Shown one piece after another: positions 42,108 to 51,291 of a stretch of DNA of 64,000 nt; the first letter of the stretch is position 1; each line of letters opens with the position of its first letter. The notes beneath the pieces were generated by a model that was not told the DNA's origin, searched no databases, and worked only from the letters and a program-made list of their open reading frames with translations. Both the position numbers and the translations under genes were made by a program. Location: positions 67,527-131,526 of the forward strand of contig JBKBHI010000011.1 of NCBI GenBank assembly GCA_046297835.1, read 5' to 3'. The stretch is from CAMAVH01 sp046297835 (GTDB lineage: Bacteria > Pseudomonadota > Alphaproteobacteria > SMXQ01).

Positions 42108-43499
42108 TCAGGATGCGGTCAATTCGCCGTGCGCGCCGTCCAGCGCCTTGCCGAACCGATCCAGCAGCACGGCGATTTCCTCGGGCCGGATGATCAGCGG
42201 CGGCGAGAAGGCGATGGTGTCGCCGAGCGCCCGGGTGATCAATCCTTGGGCCTGGGCGTGGCGGATCAGCGCCGCGCCGGCCTTGCCGTAAGGCTCGAAC
42301 GGGGTCTTGGCCGCCTTGTCGGCGACCAACTCGACGCCGGCCACCAGCCCGACGCCGCGCACCTCGCCGACCAGCGGGTGCCCCGCGAACTGGCGCAGGC
42401 CGTCCTGCAGCAGCGGGCCGACCTGGCGGACATGGGCGACGATGTCGCGCTCCTGGTAGATGCGCAGCGTCTCCAGCGCCACGGCGGCCGGCACCGGATG
42501 GGCCGAATAGGTGAAGCCGTGGCCGAAGGTGCCGATCTTGCCGCTTTCCGACACGAAGGCTTGGTAAAGCTTCGCGTTGATCATCACCGCCGAGATCGGC
42601 ATGTAGCCCGACGACAGCGCCTTGGCGAGCGTGATCATGTCGGGCTGCAAGTCGAACGTGGTCGAGCCGAACATGTTACCGGTGCGGCCGAAGCCGGTGA
42701 TGACCTCGTCGGCGATGAACAGGATGTCATATTTCTTGAGCAGCGCCTGCAGCTTGGCGAAATAGGTGCGCGGCGGCACGATGACGCCGCCGGCGCCCTG
42801 CACCGGCTCGGCGATGAAGGCGGCGACCGTGTCGGGGCCTTCTTTCACGATCTGCGCTTCGAGATTCGCCATCAGCCGGTCGGCGAACTGCTCCTCGCTC
42901 TCGCCGGGCAGGCCGTAGCGGTAATAATGCGGGCAGTCGGTTTGCAGGAAGCCTTCGCGCGGCAGGTCGAAGCTGCGGTGGTTCGCCGGCAGCGCGGTGA
43001 GGCTGGCGGCGGCGACGGTGACGCCGTGATAGCCCTTCTGGCGGCTGATGATCTTCTTCTTCGCCGGCCGGCCGACGGCGTTGTTGTAGTACCAGACGAA
43101 CTTGATCGCCGTGTCGACCGCTTCCGAGCCCGAGTCGGCGAAGAAGACATGCGACATCGGCACGGGAGCCATGGCGATCAGCGTCTCGGCCAGCTCGATG
43201 GCGCGGTCGTGCGACTTGCCGCCGAACAGATGGTAGTAGGGCAGCTTGGTCATCTGCTTGGCGGCGGCGTCGGCCAGGCGCGTCTCGCTGAAGCCGAGGC
43301 TGGCGCACCACAGGCCGGCCATCGCCTCGATGTAGCGCTTGCCCTGCTCGTCGATGACATGCACGCCGTCGCCGCCGGTGATGACCAGCGGGCCGATCTT
43401 CTCGTGCAGTTCCAGGTTCGTGTAGGGATGCAGCACGGCGGCGATGTCGCGCGCGGCGAAGCTGTTGACGCCGTGCGGCGGGGTCTGTTTTTCGGCCAT
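42108..43499 (-). CDS. Class III (omega-) aminotransferase
   Basis: A 463-residue PLP-dependent aminotransferase. The cofactor-binding aspartate is in FIADEVITGFGRTG and the Schiff-base lysine in ITLAKALSSGYMPISA; KGYHGVTVAAASLTAL is the substrate loop. It resembles omega-amino-acid:pyruvate or putrescine/GABA-type transaminases. I started at MAEKQTPPHG; the ORF extends upstream into a region containing dispersed repeats. The specific donor is unknown. Confidence 0.92.
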   Translation of the reverse strand: MAEKQTPPHGVNSFAARDIAAVLHPYTNLELHEKIGPLVITGGDGVHVIDEQGKRYIEAMAGLWCASLGFSETRLADAAAKQMTKLPYYHLFGGKSHDRAIELAETLIAMAPVPMSHVFFADSGSEAVDTAIKFVWYYNNAVGRPAKKKIISRQKGYHGVTVAAASLTALPANHRSFDLPREGFLQTDCPHYYRYGLPGESEEQFADRLMANLEAQIVKEGPDTVAAFIAEPVQGAGGVIVPPRTYFAKLQALLKKYDILFIADEVITGFGRTGNMFGSTTFDLQPDMITLAKALSSGYMPISAVMINAKLYQAFVSESGKIGTFGHGFTYSAHPVPAAVALETLRIYQERDIVAHVRQVGPLLQDGLRQFAGHPLVGEVRGVGLVAGVELVADKAAKTPFEPYGKAGAALIRHAQAQGLITRALGDTIAFSPPLIIRPEEIAVLLDRFGKALDGAHGELTAS

Positions 43500-43612
43500 G
43501 GATGACTCGCGGGTTCGGGGCGACTCAGATTGTCGCCAAGCGCGGCGCGGCGCAAGCGCTCGTCGCGAAACGATCGTGCCGCGAGGCGCAATAGCCGACA
43601 TCCCAAAAAAAT

Positions 43613-43643
43613 CGTCACCCTCGGGCTTGACCCGAGGGTCCAT
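43613..43643 (+). repeat. REP-like palindrome, third copy
   Basis: Identical over 31 bases (CGTCACC... to ...GTCCAT) to the left arm of the GIY-YIG unit at 15779-15812. No nuclease gene accompanies this copy. Confidence 0.93.
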
Positions 43644-43666
43644 TCATCAGGCGTTCTGGCGCTTGC

Positions 43667-43700
43667 CCTGGATTGCCCGGTCTAGCCGGGCAATGACGAT
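43667..43700 (-). repeat. Second palindromic repeat family, short copy
   Basis: CCTGGATTGCCCGG, TCTA, GCCGGGCAATGACGAT. It matches the ends of the element at 16165-16225 in opposite orientation. It lies 29 bases before the 3' end of manC and may form a hairpin in its mRNA. Confidence 0.85.
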
Positions 43701-43729
43701 TTGTTTGTTCTTAGAGCAAACGATCGCCC

Positions 43730-45163
43730 TCACGACCGCCCGTAGGTGTCCTCGATGCGGACGATGTCGTCCTCGCCGAGATAGCCGCCGGACTGCACCT
43801 CGATCAGATGCAGCGGCATCTTGCCGGGGTTTTCCAGGCGGTGCTTCGTGCCGATCGGGATGTAGATCGATTCGTTCTCGTTGAGCATGACGATTTCGTC
43901 GCCCTTGGTCACCTGGGCGCGGCCGCTGACCACGACCCAGTGCTCGGCGCGGTGATGGTGCCATTGCAGCGACAGCTTGCCGCCCGGCTTGACCATGATG
44001 TGTTTGACCTGGTGGCGCTCGCCGACGTCGATGCCGCGATAGCTGCCCCAGGGACGGAAGACCGTGGTGTGGCTGCGCGGTTCTTCGCGGCCCTGGCGAT
44101 TCAACGTGTCGACGACTTTCTTCACGTCTTGCGCCTTGTCCATGCTGGTGACCAACACCGCATCCTCGGTGACGACGACGACGAGATCGTCGACCCCAAC
44201 CGTGGCGAGCAACCTGCCGCCTTCGCTGCGCAGATAGCTGTTCTGGCTGTCGATGGCGACGACGTCGCCGAGGAGGACGTTGCCGTCGGCATCCTTCTGG
44301 CCGATCTGCCACAGCGCGTCCCACGCGCCGACGTCGTTCCAGCCGATGTCGGCCGGCACCACGCCGGCGTCGGCGGTCTTCTCCATGACGGCATAGTCGA
44401 TGGAGATCGACGGGGCTTGCGCGAAGGCGTCCTTGTCGAGACGGAAGAAATCGAGGTCGTGCTGGCCCTTGGCGATGGCGGCTTCGCAGGCCTCGGCGAT
44501 CTCGGGCTGCAGGCGCGTCAATTCGGCGAGATAGCGGTCGGGGCGGAACAGGAACATGCCGCTGTTCCAGTCGTAGCCGCCGTCTTTCAAGTAGGATTCG
44601 GCGGTGGCGGCGTCGGGCTTCTCGACGAAGCGCGCGACGGCGTGGCAGCCGTCGTGCCCGGCGAGCGCGGGGCCGCGCTTGATGTAGCCGTAGCCGGTCT
44701 CGGCGCGCGCCGGCGGAATGCCGAAGGTCATCAGCTTGCCGGCCAGGGCGGCGGGCAGGGCGCTGTCGATGGCCGCCTGGAACTTGCCCAGCGCGCCGAT
44801 GACATGGTCGGCCGGCAGCAGCAGGAGCGGCGTTTCCGGATCGCTCTTGGCGGCGAGCAGCGCGGCGACCGCCACGGCCGGCGCGGTGTTGCGCGCCATC
44901 GGCTCGAGCACGATGGCTTCGGGCGCGACGCCGAGCGCGCGCATCTGCTCGGCGACGATGAAGCGGTATTCCTCGTTGCACAGCACGATGGGCGGCAGGA
45001 AGCGGGCGGCGTCGCCGACGCGGCCGAGCGTGTCGGCCAGCATGGTCTGGGGCCCGGCCAGCGGCATGAACTGCTTGGGCGAGAGGAGGCGGGACATGGG
45101 CCAGAGGCGCGTGCCGGTGCCGCCGGCGAGGATGACGGGTCGGATTTTCGCTGGTGTCGCCAT
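43730..45163 (-). CDS. manC: Bifunctional mannose-1-phosphate guanylyltransferase/mannose-6-phosphate isomerase
   Basis: A 477-residue type II PMI/GMP enzyme making GDP-mannose for polysaccharides. The nucleotidyltransferase domain (residues 1-300) has LAGGTGTRLWPMSRLLSPKQF and FVEKPDAATAESYL. The C-terminal cupin isomerase domain has WHHHRAEHWVVVSG and FRPWGSYRGIDVGERHQVK. Three consecutive ATG codons start the gene; the third (45163) has AAGG at a suitable 6-base distance. No other sugar-nucleotide genes are nearby. Confidence 0.95.
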   Translation of the reverse strand: MATPAKIRPVILAGGTGTRLWPMSRLLSPKQFMPLAGPQTMLADTLGRVGDAARFLPPIVLCNEEYRFIVAEQMRALGVAPEAIVLEPMARNTAPAVAVAALLAAKSDPETPLLLLPADHVIGALGKFQAAIDSALPAALAGKLMTFGIPPARAETGYGYIKRGPALAGHDGCHAVARFVEKPDAATAESYLKDGGYDWNSGMFLFRPDRYLAELTRLQPEIAEACEAAIAKGQHDLDFFRLDKDAFAQAPSISIDYAVMEKTADAGVVPADIGWNDVGAWDALWQIGQKDADGNVLLGDVVAIDSQNSYLRSEGGRLLATVGVDDLVVVVTEDAVLVTSMDKAQDVKKVVDTLNRQGREEPRSHTTVFRPWGSYRGIDVGERHQVKHIMVKPGGKLSLQWHHHRAEHWVVVSGRAQVTKGDEIVMLNENESIYIPIGTKHRLENPGKMPLHLIEVQSGGYLGEDDIVRIEDTYGRS

Positions 45164-45369
45164 CATCATCCTTGGAGAAAAGGCGTCTGTCGGTCCCCGG
45201 AAGGTCAATTAGCTAGCGTAAATCCCGACGCCGGCCAAACGGAAAAGCTGGGTCGCGGGGCGGTGGCGAGGGCCGCTATGTTACGGTATAGTCAGGAAAA
45301 AGCCGCTTTACGGCCCGGGCAGACGGCATCGCGGGTCTCTGAAGTCGGCGTCATCTTGCGGAGGCTTCC

Positions 45370-46206
45370 ATGGGCTACAAGGACATCCTCGTCCATCTCG
45401 ACAGCTCGCCGTCCTGCGCGGCGCGCATCGACGTCGCGATCTCCTTCGCCAAGAGTTTCGGCGCGCGGCTGACCGGCCTCTATGTCGTCGGCCTGGCGCC
45501 GATGCACCAATATGCCGAAGCCGATCTCGGCCCGGAGCTGGTCGAGGCGCACGACAAATACATGCGCGAAGCGTCGCACGAGGCGGAAAAGCTGTTCGTC
45601 GAGCGCACCAAGGGCGCCGGCGTCACGGCCGAATGGCGGCAGGTCGAAGGCGCGCTGCCCGATCTCGTCATGCTGCACGCGCGCTTCGCCGATCTGGTGA
45701 TCGCCGGCCAGCGCAATCCCGAGCGGCTCGATCCCGGCACCGCGCCGGAACTGCCCGAGCAACTGGTGCTCGACGTCGGCCGGCCGGTCATCATCGTGCC
45801 GCACACGGGCGTCTTCCCGACCGTCGGCGAGAGGGCGCTGATCCTGTGGAAGACCAGCCGCGGCGCGGCGCGCGCGGTGAACGACGCGCTGCCGCTCCTT
45901 ACGAAAGCCAAGGAAGTCTGCGTCCTCGCCATCAATCCGGAAGCCGGCATTTCCGGCCAGGGCGACAATCCCGCCGCCGACGTGGCGACGCATCTGTCGC
46001 GCCACGGCATCGCGGCGACGGCGCGCAGCGCCAAGGCCGAGCGCGGCAGCATGGGCAAGACCATGCGCGACATCGCCGTCGACTTCGGCGCCGACCTGAT
46101 CGTGATGGGCGCGTTCGGCCGCGCGCGCTGGCGCGAGATGATCCTCGGCGGCATGACGCGCAACATGCTCGCGACGATGCCCGTGCCGATTCTTATCTCG
46201 CGCTGA
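45370..46206 (+). CDS. Universal stress protein, tandem-domain (second copy)
   Basis: A 278-residue protein with two UspA-like domains, beginning DILVHLDSSPSC and ending LIVMGAFGRARWREMILGGMTRNML, which aligns with the C-terminus of the paralogue at 35920-36783. GAGGCTT precedes the ATG at 45370. It is divergent from manC and convergent with the peptide permease gene, so it is a single-gene unit. Confidence 0.88.
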   Translation: MGYKDILVHLDSSPSCAARIDVAISFAKSFGARLTGLYVVGLAPMHQYAEADLGPELVEAHDKYMREASHEAEKLFVERTKGAGVTAEWRQVEGALPDLVMLHARFADLVIAGQRNPERLDPGTAPELPEQLVLDVGRPVIIVPHTGVFPTVGERALILWKTSRGAARAVNDALPLLTKAKEVCVLAINPEAGISGQGDNPAADVATHLSRHGIAATARSAKAERGSMGKTMRDIAVDFGADLIVMGAFGRARWREMILGGMTRNMLATMPVPILISR

Positions 46207-46210
46207 CGCT

Positions 46211-47125
46211 TTATTCGGAGCGCGGATCCAGCGCGTCCTGCAGGCCGTCGCCGAGGAAGTTGAAGGCGATGACCGTGGCGAAGATCAGCAGGCCCGGATA
46301 GACCGCGAGCAGCGGCGCGGTCCAGATCGTCTCCTGGGCGTTGGTCAGCATGTTGCCCCAGCTCGCCGCCGGCGGCTGCACGCCGAGGCCGAGGAAGCTC
46401 AGCACCGATTCCAGCAGGATCACGTTGCCGACCGAGAGCGTCGTCGCGACGACGATGGGCGAGACGGCGTTGGGCAGGATGTGCGCCAGCATGATGCGCC
46501 ACGGCCCCGCGCCGACGGCGCGCGCCGCGCGCACGAAATCGCGCTCGCGCAAGGCCAGCGTCGCGCCGCGCACCAGTCGCGCGACCGTGGTCCAGCCGAC
46601 CAGCGCGATGATGGCGATCATGCGATAGAGGCTGACGCTCTCGTCGTTGGCGATCCCCGGCGGCAGGCCGAGCTTGTTCAGATCGACGGCGGCCAGCACG
46701 ATCAGCAGCGGCAGCAGCGGCAGGGCGATGACGCCGTCGGTCAGGCGCATCAGGATCGCGTCGAGCTTGCCGCCGAAATAGCCGGCGACGAGCCCGAAGG
46801 CGGTGCCGATCACGGCCGAGGCCAGCGCCGCGGCGAGGCCGACGGCGAGCGAGACGCGCCCGCCGTAGAGCAGGCGCGCGAGCAGATCGCGCCCCAGTTC
46901 GTCGGTGCCGAGCGGATGCGTCCAGGACGGCGGCTGCAATCGGTTCAAGAGATCGGCCGCGGCGGGGTCGTGGCCGAGCGCGGCGACGATCCACGGCGCG
47001 GCGAGCGCGGCGAGCGCCAGCAGCGCCAGCAGCAGGCCGCTGGCGACGGCGAGGCGGTGGCGCAGGAAGCGCCGCCACAACAGGCGCGCGGGGCCTCGGG
47101 CTTCGATCGGCGCGGCCAGCGTCAT
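46211..47125 (-). CDS. Peptide/nickel-type ABC transporter permease, DppC-like
   Basis: A 304-residue membrane protein with about six segments. The family signatures are HPLGTDELGRDLLARLLYGGRVSL and ARAVGAGPWRIMLAHILPNAVSPIVV, the latter being the EAA loop that contacts the ATPase. FLGLGVQPPAASWGNML is typical of DppC/OppC. I started at MTLAAPIEARG, overlapping the upstream permease stop by 4 bases. Confidence 0.93.
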   Translation of the reverse strand: MTLAAPIEARGPARLLWRRFLRHRLAVASGLLLALLALAALAAPWIVAALGHDPAAADLLNRLQPPSWTHPLGTDELGRDLLARLLYGGRVSLAVGLAAALASAVIGTAFGLVAGYFGGKLDAILMRLTDGVIALPLLPLLIVLAAVDLNKLGLPPGIANDESVSLYRMIAIIALVGWTTVARLVRGATLALRERDFVRAARAVGAGPWRIMLAHILPNAVSPIVVATTLSVGNVILLESVLSFLGLGVQPPAASWGNMLTNAQETIWTAPLLAVYPGLLIFATVIAFNFLGDGLQDALDPRSE

Positions 47126-48093
47126 CGGCGCGCCTCGCCGGTGGCGTAGGAGATGCGCGGGTCGAGCCCGACATAGGCCATGTCGGCGGCGAGGTTGCCG
47201 AGCAGCGTCACCAACGTCGCGAACAGAAGGCCGACGAGGGCGAGGTTGTAGTCGTTGCCCATGATGGCGTCGTAGATCATCTTGCCCATGCCGGGATAGG
47301 CGAACATCGTCTCGGTGATCAGCGCGCCCGAGAACAGGCTGCCGAAGCTGAGCGCCAGCACGGTGACGACGGGAATCAGCGCGTTGCGCAGCGCGTGGCC
47401 CCACACGACGCGGGCGGGGCTCGCGCCCTTGGCGCGCGCGGTGCGGATATAGTCCTGGCGCAGCGTTTCGATCATCGCGGCGCGCACGAAGCGCGTGTAA
47501 TGGCCGACGCTCGACAGCGTCAGCGTCGCCACCGGCAGGACGAGATGCGCCAGCCGGTCGGCCAAGCCGCCGTCGCCCGGCGTGGCGACGCCGCCCGCCG
47601 GCAACAGGCCGAGCGTGACGGAGAACAGCATCATCAGCATCAGCGCCAGCCAGAAGACGGGCAGCGAGATGCCGGCGAAGCACATCATGTTGATGGCATG
47701 GTCGATCTTGGAATGCGGCTTGACCGCGGCATAGACGCCGGCGGGCAGGGCGATGGCGACCGAGAGGAGGAAGCTCGCGCCCATCAAGAGGAGGCTGTTG
47801 AGCAGGAACGGCCCCATCACCTCGAGCACCGGGCGCAGATGCAGGCGCGAGTTGCCGAAGTCGCCGCCGAGCGCCGCGCCGAGCCAGGCGAGATAGCGTT
47901 CGTAGAGCGGCTGGTCGAGGCCGTAGAGCGCCTTGATGCGGGCGATGTCGGCGGAGGTCACGCGCGGGTCGGCGGCGATCATCATGTCCGCCGGATCGCC
48001 CGGCATCAGGCCGATCAGCAGATAGATCGCGAAGGACATGGCGAGCAGCAGGGCGAGCGACTCGCCCAGCCTGGCGGCGACGTATCGCGTCAT
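47122..48093 (-). CDS. Peptide/nickel-type ABC transporter permease, DppB-like
   Basis: A 323-residue permease with about six membrane segments. N-terminal VAARLGESLALLLAMSFAIYLLIGLMPGDP and the EAA-type loop RTARAKGASPARVVWGHALRNALIPVV are diagnostic of DppB/OppB. It pairs with the DppC-like protein. Downstream there is no ATP-binding subunit gene, so the ATPases must be encoded elsewhere or be shared. Confidence 0.93.
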   Translation of the reverse strand: MTRYVAARLGESLALLLAMSFAIYLLIGLMPGDPADMMIAADPRVTSADIARIKALYGLDQPLYERYLAWLGAALGGDFGNSRLHLRPVLEVMGPFLLNSLLLMGASFLLSVAIALPAGVYAAVKPHSKIDHAINMMCFAGISLPVFWLALMLMMLFSVTLGLLPAGGVATPGDGGLADRLAHLVLPVATLTLSSVGHYTRFVRAAMIETLRQDYIRTARAKGASPARVVWGHALRNALIPVVTVLALSFGSLFSGALITETMFAYPGMGKMIYDAIMGNDYNLALVGLLFATLVTLLGNLAADMAYVGLDPRISYATGEARR

Positions 48094-48129
48094 GTGAACG
48101 CGGCGCGGGAGAGCGTCACCGCCGCCCGC

Positions 48130-48348
48130 TCAATTCTTCTTCGGGGCCTTGGCCTGCTCGTGGCGCGCATAGGCGGCGATGAGCAGCGGGTTGGACTGGC
48201 GCTGGTCCTGCGATTTCGGCCCGCCGAACGCCGATTGCTCGATTTCGAGGGCGCGCAGCAGGGCGTCGGCGACGTCCAGGCGGTCTTCGTCGCAGGCTTG
48301 GCCGTGGGCCAGGATGATCTTGTCGCTGAGGCGGCGCGTGTAGTCCAT
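48130..48348 (-). CDS. Small protein within the peptide transporter operon
   Basis: A 72-residue soluble protein starting MDYTRRLSDKIILAHGQACDE and ending with a Lys-rich AKAPKKN. It lies between the substrate-binding protein gene and the first permease gene on the same strand. No domain is recognised. The sequence is polar, with a helical centre (VADALLRALEIEQSA), and could be regulatory. The coding call rests on its position, frame and plausible composition. Confidence 0.6.
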   Translation of the reverse strand: MDYTRRLSDKIILAHGQACDEDRLDVADALLRALEIEQSAFGGPKSQDQRQSNPLLIAAYARHEQAKAPKKN

Positions 48349-48418
48349 GGTCGTCCCCGGTCGGTTGCTGCGGATGAGGGACGCCCAGATTAGCGCTTTT
48401 CGCCGGCCCGCGCAGCGC

Positions 48419-50113
48419 TTACTCGGCGCGCCAATGCTCGATCCACAGCGGCGAGACGTCCTGGTGGCCGGTCGGCTCGATGCCCTTCAGCCATTTCGGG
48501 AAGATGAAAGGGTCGGCCCGGAAATAGAGCGGGATCACCGGCAGCTCCTCGGCGTAAACGGTTTGCAGCCGGCTCCACAGCGCCTTGCGCTTGTCGCGGT
48601 CCAGTTCCACCTCGATGGCTTCGATCAGCGTATCGACCTCGGCGTTGGCGAAGCCGGTGTAGTTCTGGCCGGCGTAATTGTTTTCCGGCCGGGTGATCTG
48701 GTCGGAATGCAGCGTGGTGCGCGGCACGCTTTCGGGCGCCGAGAACCAGGCGTACATCGCCATCGCGCCATATTTGCGCTTGGTCACGGTCTCGCCGAAG
48801 AACACGCGCGCCGGTTCGTTGCGGATGCGGACGTCGATGCCGAGCTGACGCCACTGGCTTTGCAGCACCTGTTGCACCTGCTCGCGGGTCTTGTTGCCGG
48901 CGGTGGTCATGAATTCCAGCAGCAGCGGCTCGCCCTTGGCGTTGGTCCGCATCGCGCCGCGCGTCTTGGCGGTCCAGCCGGCTTCCTCCAGAAGCGCGGC
49001 GGCCTTGGCCGCGTCGCGCTTGTAGCTCGGCGTCTGCGGATCGAACACCCAATCGAGCGGATTGACCATGCTGCTCGCCACCGCCTGCCGACCGTCGAAC
49101 AGCTGCTTGCTGATCGCCTCGCGGTCGATGGCGTGGATCAGCGCCTGGCGCACCCGCTTGTCCTGCAAGATGGGGTTCTCCAGGTTGAGGTCGATGTGCT
49201 CGTAGGTCAGGCTCGGCTTGTAGAGGATGTCGTAATTCTTGCCGTGGCGCTTCTCGAAGGCGAGCGCCTGGTCGAGCGTCAGGCCCAATTCTCCGGCGAT
49301 GTAATCGACGCCGCCCGACAGCAGGTTGGCTTCGAGCGCGGCGGTGTTCTCGATGGCGCGCACGACGACGCGCTTGAAGTGCGGCGGCTTGCCCCACCAG
49401 GTCGGGTTGGCTTCGAGCACGAGATGCGAGCCGACGGCTTTCTCGACGATCTTGTAGGGGCCGTAATAGAGGCCGGGATTGGTCGTGTCGGTGTCGTAGC
49501 CGTTGCGCGAGCGGTAGGCGGCCGGCTCGGCGAAGCGCGGGCGCTCCAGATGTTCGGGCAGCACGTTGAAGTCGTTGATCGCGTTGTACTCGAACGTCAG
49601 GCGGTCCATGTGCATGGTGAAGGTCTTGTCGTCCTTCACGTCGATCTTGAGGATGCGGCGATACATTTCGCCCGAGGTGACGCCGCTCTGGGGATGCTTG
49701 CCGACCTCGTAGGCGAACATGACGTCCTTGGTGGTGACCGGCGTGCCGTCGCCCCAGGTCGCCTTGGGCTGGATCGTGTAGGTGACGGCGATGCCCTTCT
49801 TGCCGTCGGGCAGATCCTCGGGCACTGCGAGGCCGTTCTCGATGGTCGGCAGCGTGACGCAGAGCATGCAGACCAGTTGCCAGTCCTTGTCGTAGGCGGT
49901 GAAGGGCCGCCGCGCCATGTCGAGCACGTAGGTCTTGGCCAGCATGGATTCGATGCTGGGATGCAGCGTCGCCGGATATTGCGTGAAGCCGATGGTCAAA
50001 CTGTCTTTCGCCTCGGCGGGGCGGGCGAAGGGCAGGAGGGCCGCGAGCAGGAGCGCGACGGCGGCGAGGCGTCGGACGATGGGAGCGTGCGGCGCGGGGA
50101 TGTGCGTTGTCAT
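48419..50113 (-). CDS. Peptide-type ABC transporter substrate-binding protein
   Basis: A 564-residue SBP of the family 5 (DppA/OppA) type. Residues 1-35 are a signal peptide ending ARPAEAKD. The mature protein contains TIGFTQYPATLHPSIESML, the family helix around LLSGGVDYIAGELG, and KRVRQALIHAIDREAISKQLFDGRQAV. It is long for the class, similar to cluster C proteins that bind peptides, agropine-like compounds or siderophore-like ligands. The ligand is unknown. It heads the operon with the small protein and two permeases. Confidence 0.92.
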   Translation of the reverse strand: MTTHIPAPHAPIVRRLAAVALLLAALLPFARPAEAKDSLTIGFTQYPATLHPSIESMLAKTYVLDMARRPFTAYDKDWQLVCMLCVTLPTIENGLAVPEDLPDGKKGIAVTYTIQPKATWGDGTPVTTKDVMFAYEVGKHPQSGVTSGEMYRRILKIDVKDDKTFTMHMDRLTFEYNAINDFNVLPEHLERPRFAEPAAYRSRNGYDTDTTNPGLYYGPYKIVEKAVGSHLVLEANPTWWGKPPHFKRVVVRAIENTAALEANLLSGGVDYIAGELGLTLDQALAFEKRHGKNYDILYKPSLTYEHIDLNLENPILQDKRVRQALIHAIDREAISKQLFDGRQAVASSMVNPLDWVFDPQTPSYKRDAAKAAALLEEAGWTAKTRGAMRTNAKGEPLLLEFMTTAGNKTREQVQQVLQSQWRQLGIDVRIRNEPARVFFGETVTKRKYGAMAMYAWFSAPESVPRTTLHSDQITRPENNYAGQNYTGFANAEVDTLIEAIEVELDRDKRKALWSRLQTVYAEELPVIPLYFRADPFIFPKWLKGIEPTGHQDVSPLWIEHWRAE

Positions 50114-50221
50114 GATGAAACTCTAGCAAAGATCGTTCCATCGCCCAGGGAAAAGCGCCGGCTCGTCGCGCGCGCCGCGCCTTGTGATTGCGTCCTATGG
50201 CGAAAGTGCTAGGAGAGAGGC

Positions 50222-51223
50222 ATGGAACCGTCCGCCGTGCCGCAACAAGCGGCCATAAGCGCCCCTGGCGTCTGGGTCTTGACCGACCCGGTCATCGGCC
50301 ACGCCAGCCAAAGCCTCGGAGTCGCCGAAGCTTTGGGTTGGCCCTTCGCCGTCAAGGCGATGGCTTACGGCCGATTCGCGCGCGTGCCCTGCCTGCTCGG
50401 GCCGCGCTGGCTTTGCGGTCTCGACGCGGCGAGCCGCGCCAGCCTCGCGCCGCCTTGGCCCGACATCGTCATCGCCACCGGTCGTCGGCTCGGCGGCGTC
50501 GCGCGTTGGATCAAGCGCCGCGCCGCGCAAGATCGCCATCGGACGTTCCTCGTGCAGATGATGGATCCGCAATACGGCCGCCGCGACTTCGATCTGATCG
50601 CCGCGCCGCGCCACGACCGGCTCGTGCCGCGCGAGAACGTCGTGACGACGCTCGGCGCGCCGACGCGGGTGACGCCCGAGCGGCTCGCGGCCGAAGCGGA
50701 CCGCTGGCGCGACCGGCTCGCGGCCTTGCCGCGCCCGCGCGTGGCGCTGCTCGTCGGCGGCTCGACCGGCAAGCGCCGCTTCACGCCGGAGATGGCGGCC
50801 GAACTCGGCCGGCGCGCTTCGGTCCTGGCGCGCGGCGGCAGCGTGATGGCGACGACGAGCCGGCGCACCGACGCGGCGGCGGCCGACGCGCTCGTCGCGG
50901 CCATCGCCGCGCCGTCCCATATCCATCGCTGGGCTCCGGATGGCGAGAATCCCTATTACGCGCTGCTCGGCCTCGCCGACGCGGTCGTCGTCACCGGCGA
51001 ATCGGTGTCGATGGCGTCCGAAGCGGCCGCCGCCGGCAAACCGCTGTTCATCTACGCGCCGCCGGCGCTGACCAAGCCGGCCTTCGCGCGCTTCCATGGG
51101 GCGCTCTACGCCGAAGGAATGGCGCGCCCCTTGAGCGACGACGCGGCGCTCGGCGATTTCGCCGGCGCGCCGCTGGATGCCGCGCGCGACATCGCGGGCG
51201 AGATTCGCCGCCGCTGGCGATAG
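50222..51223 (+). CDS. ELM1-family protein (mitochondrial fission factor ELM1-like)
   Basis: A 333-residue soluble protein of the ELM1/COG3660 family. Typical segments are VWVLTDPVIGHASQSLGVAEALG, PDIVIATGRRLGGVARWIK, VALLVGGSTGKRRFT and DAVVVTGESVSMASEAAAAGKPLFIY; the last resembles the nucleotide-sugar site of GT-B glycosyltransferases. In plants ELM1 recruits a dynamin to mitochondria; the bacterial function is not established. AGGAGAG precedes the ATG. Confidence 0.85.
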   Translation: MEPSAVPQQAAISAPGVWVLTDPVIGHASQSLGVAEALGWPFAVKAMAYGRFARVPCLLGPRWLCGLDAASRASLAPPWPDIVIATGRRLGGVARWIKRRAAQDRHRTFLVQMMDPQYGRRDFDLIAAPRHDRLVPRENVVTTLGAPTRVTPERLAAEADRWRDRLAALPRPRVALLVGGSTGKRRFTPEMAAELGRRASVLARGGSVMATTSRRTDAAAADALVAAIAAPSHIHRWAPDGENPYYALLGLADAVVVTGESVSMASEAAAAGKPLFIYAPPALTKPAFARFHGALYAEGMARPLSDDAALGDFAGAPLDAARDIAGEIRRRWR

Positions 51224-51291
51224 GCGCAATTCGCCGCGAATTGCCGGCAAACTTAAACAGGGCTTAACCGCGCGCGCGGCAGACTGCGCGC

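Noticed and set aside
42003..43505. A 500-codon plus-strand open frame over the aminotransferase
   Set aside because: Shadow of the class III aminotransferase; no recognisable domain.
48347..50212. A 621-codon plus-strand open frame opposite the substrate-binding protein
   Set aside because: Antisense shadow; the minus-strand product has a signal peptide and family motifs.
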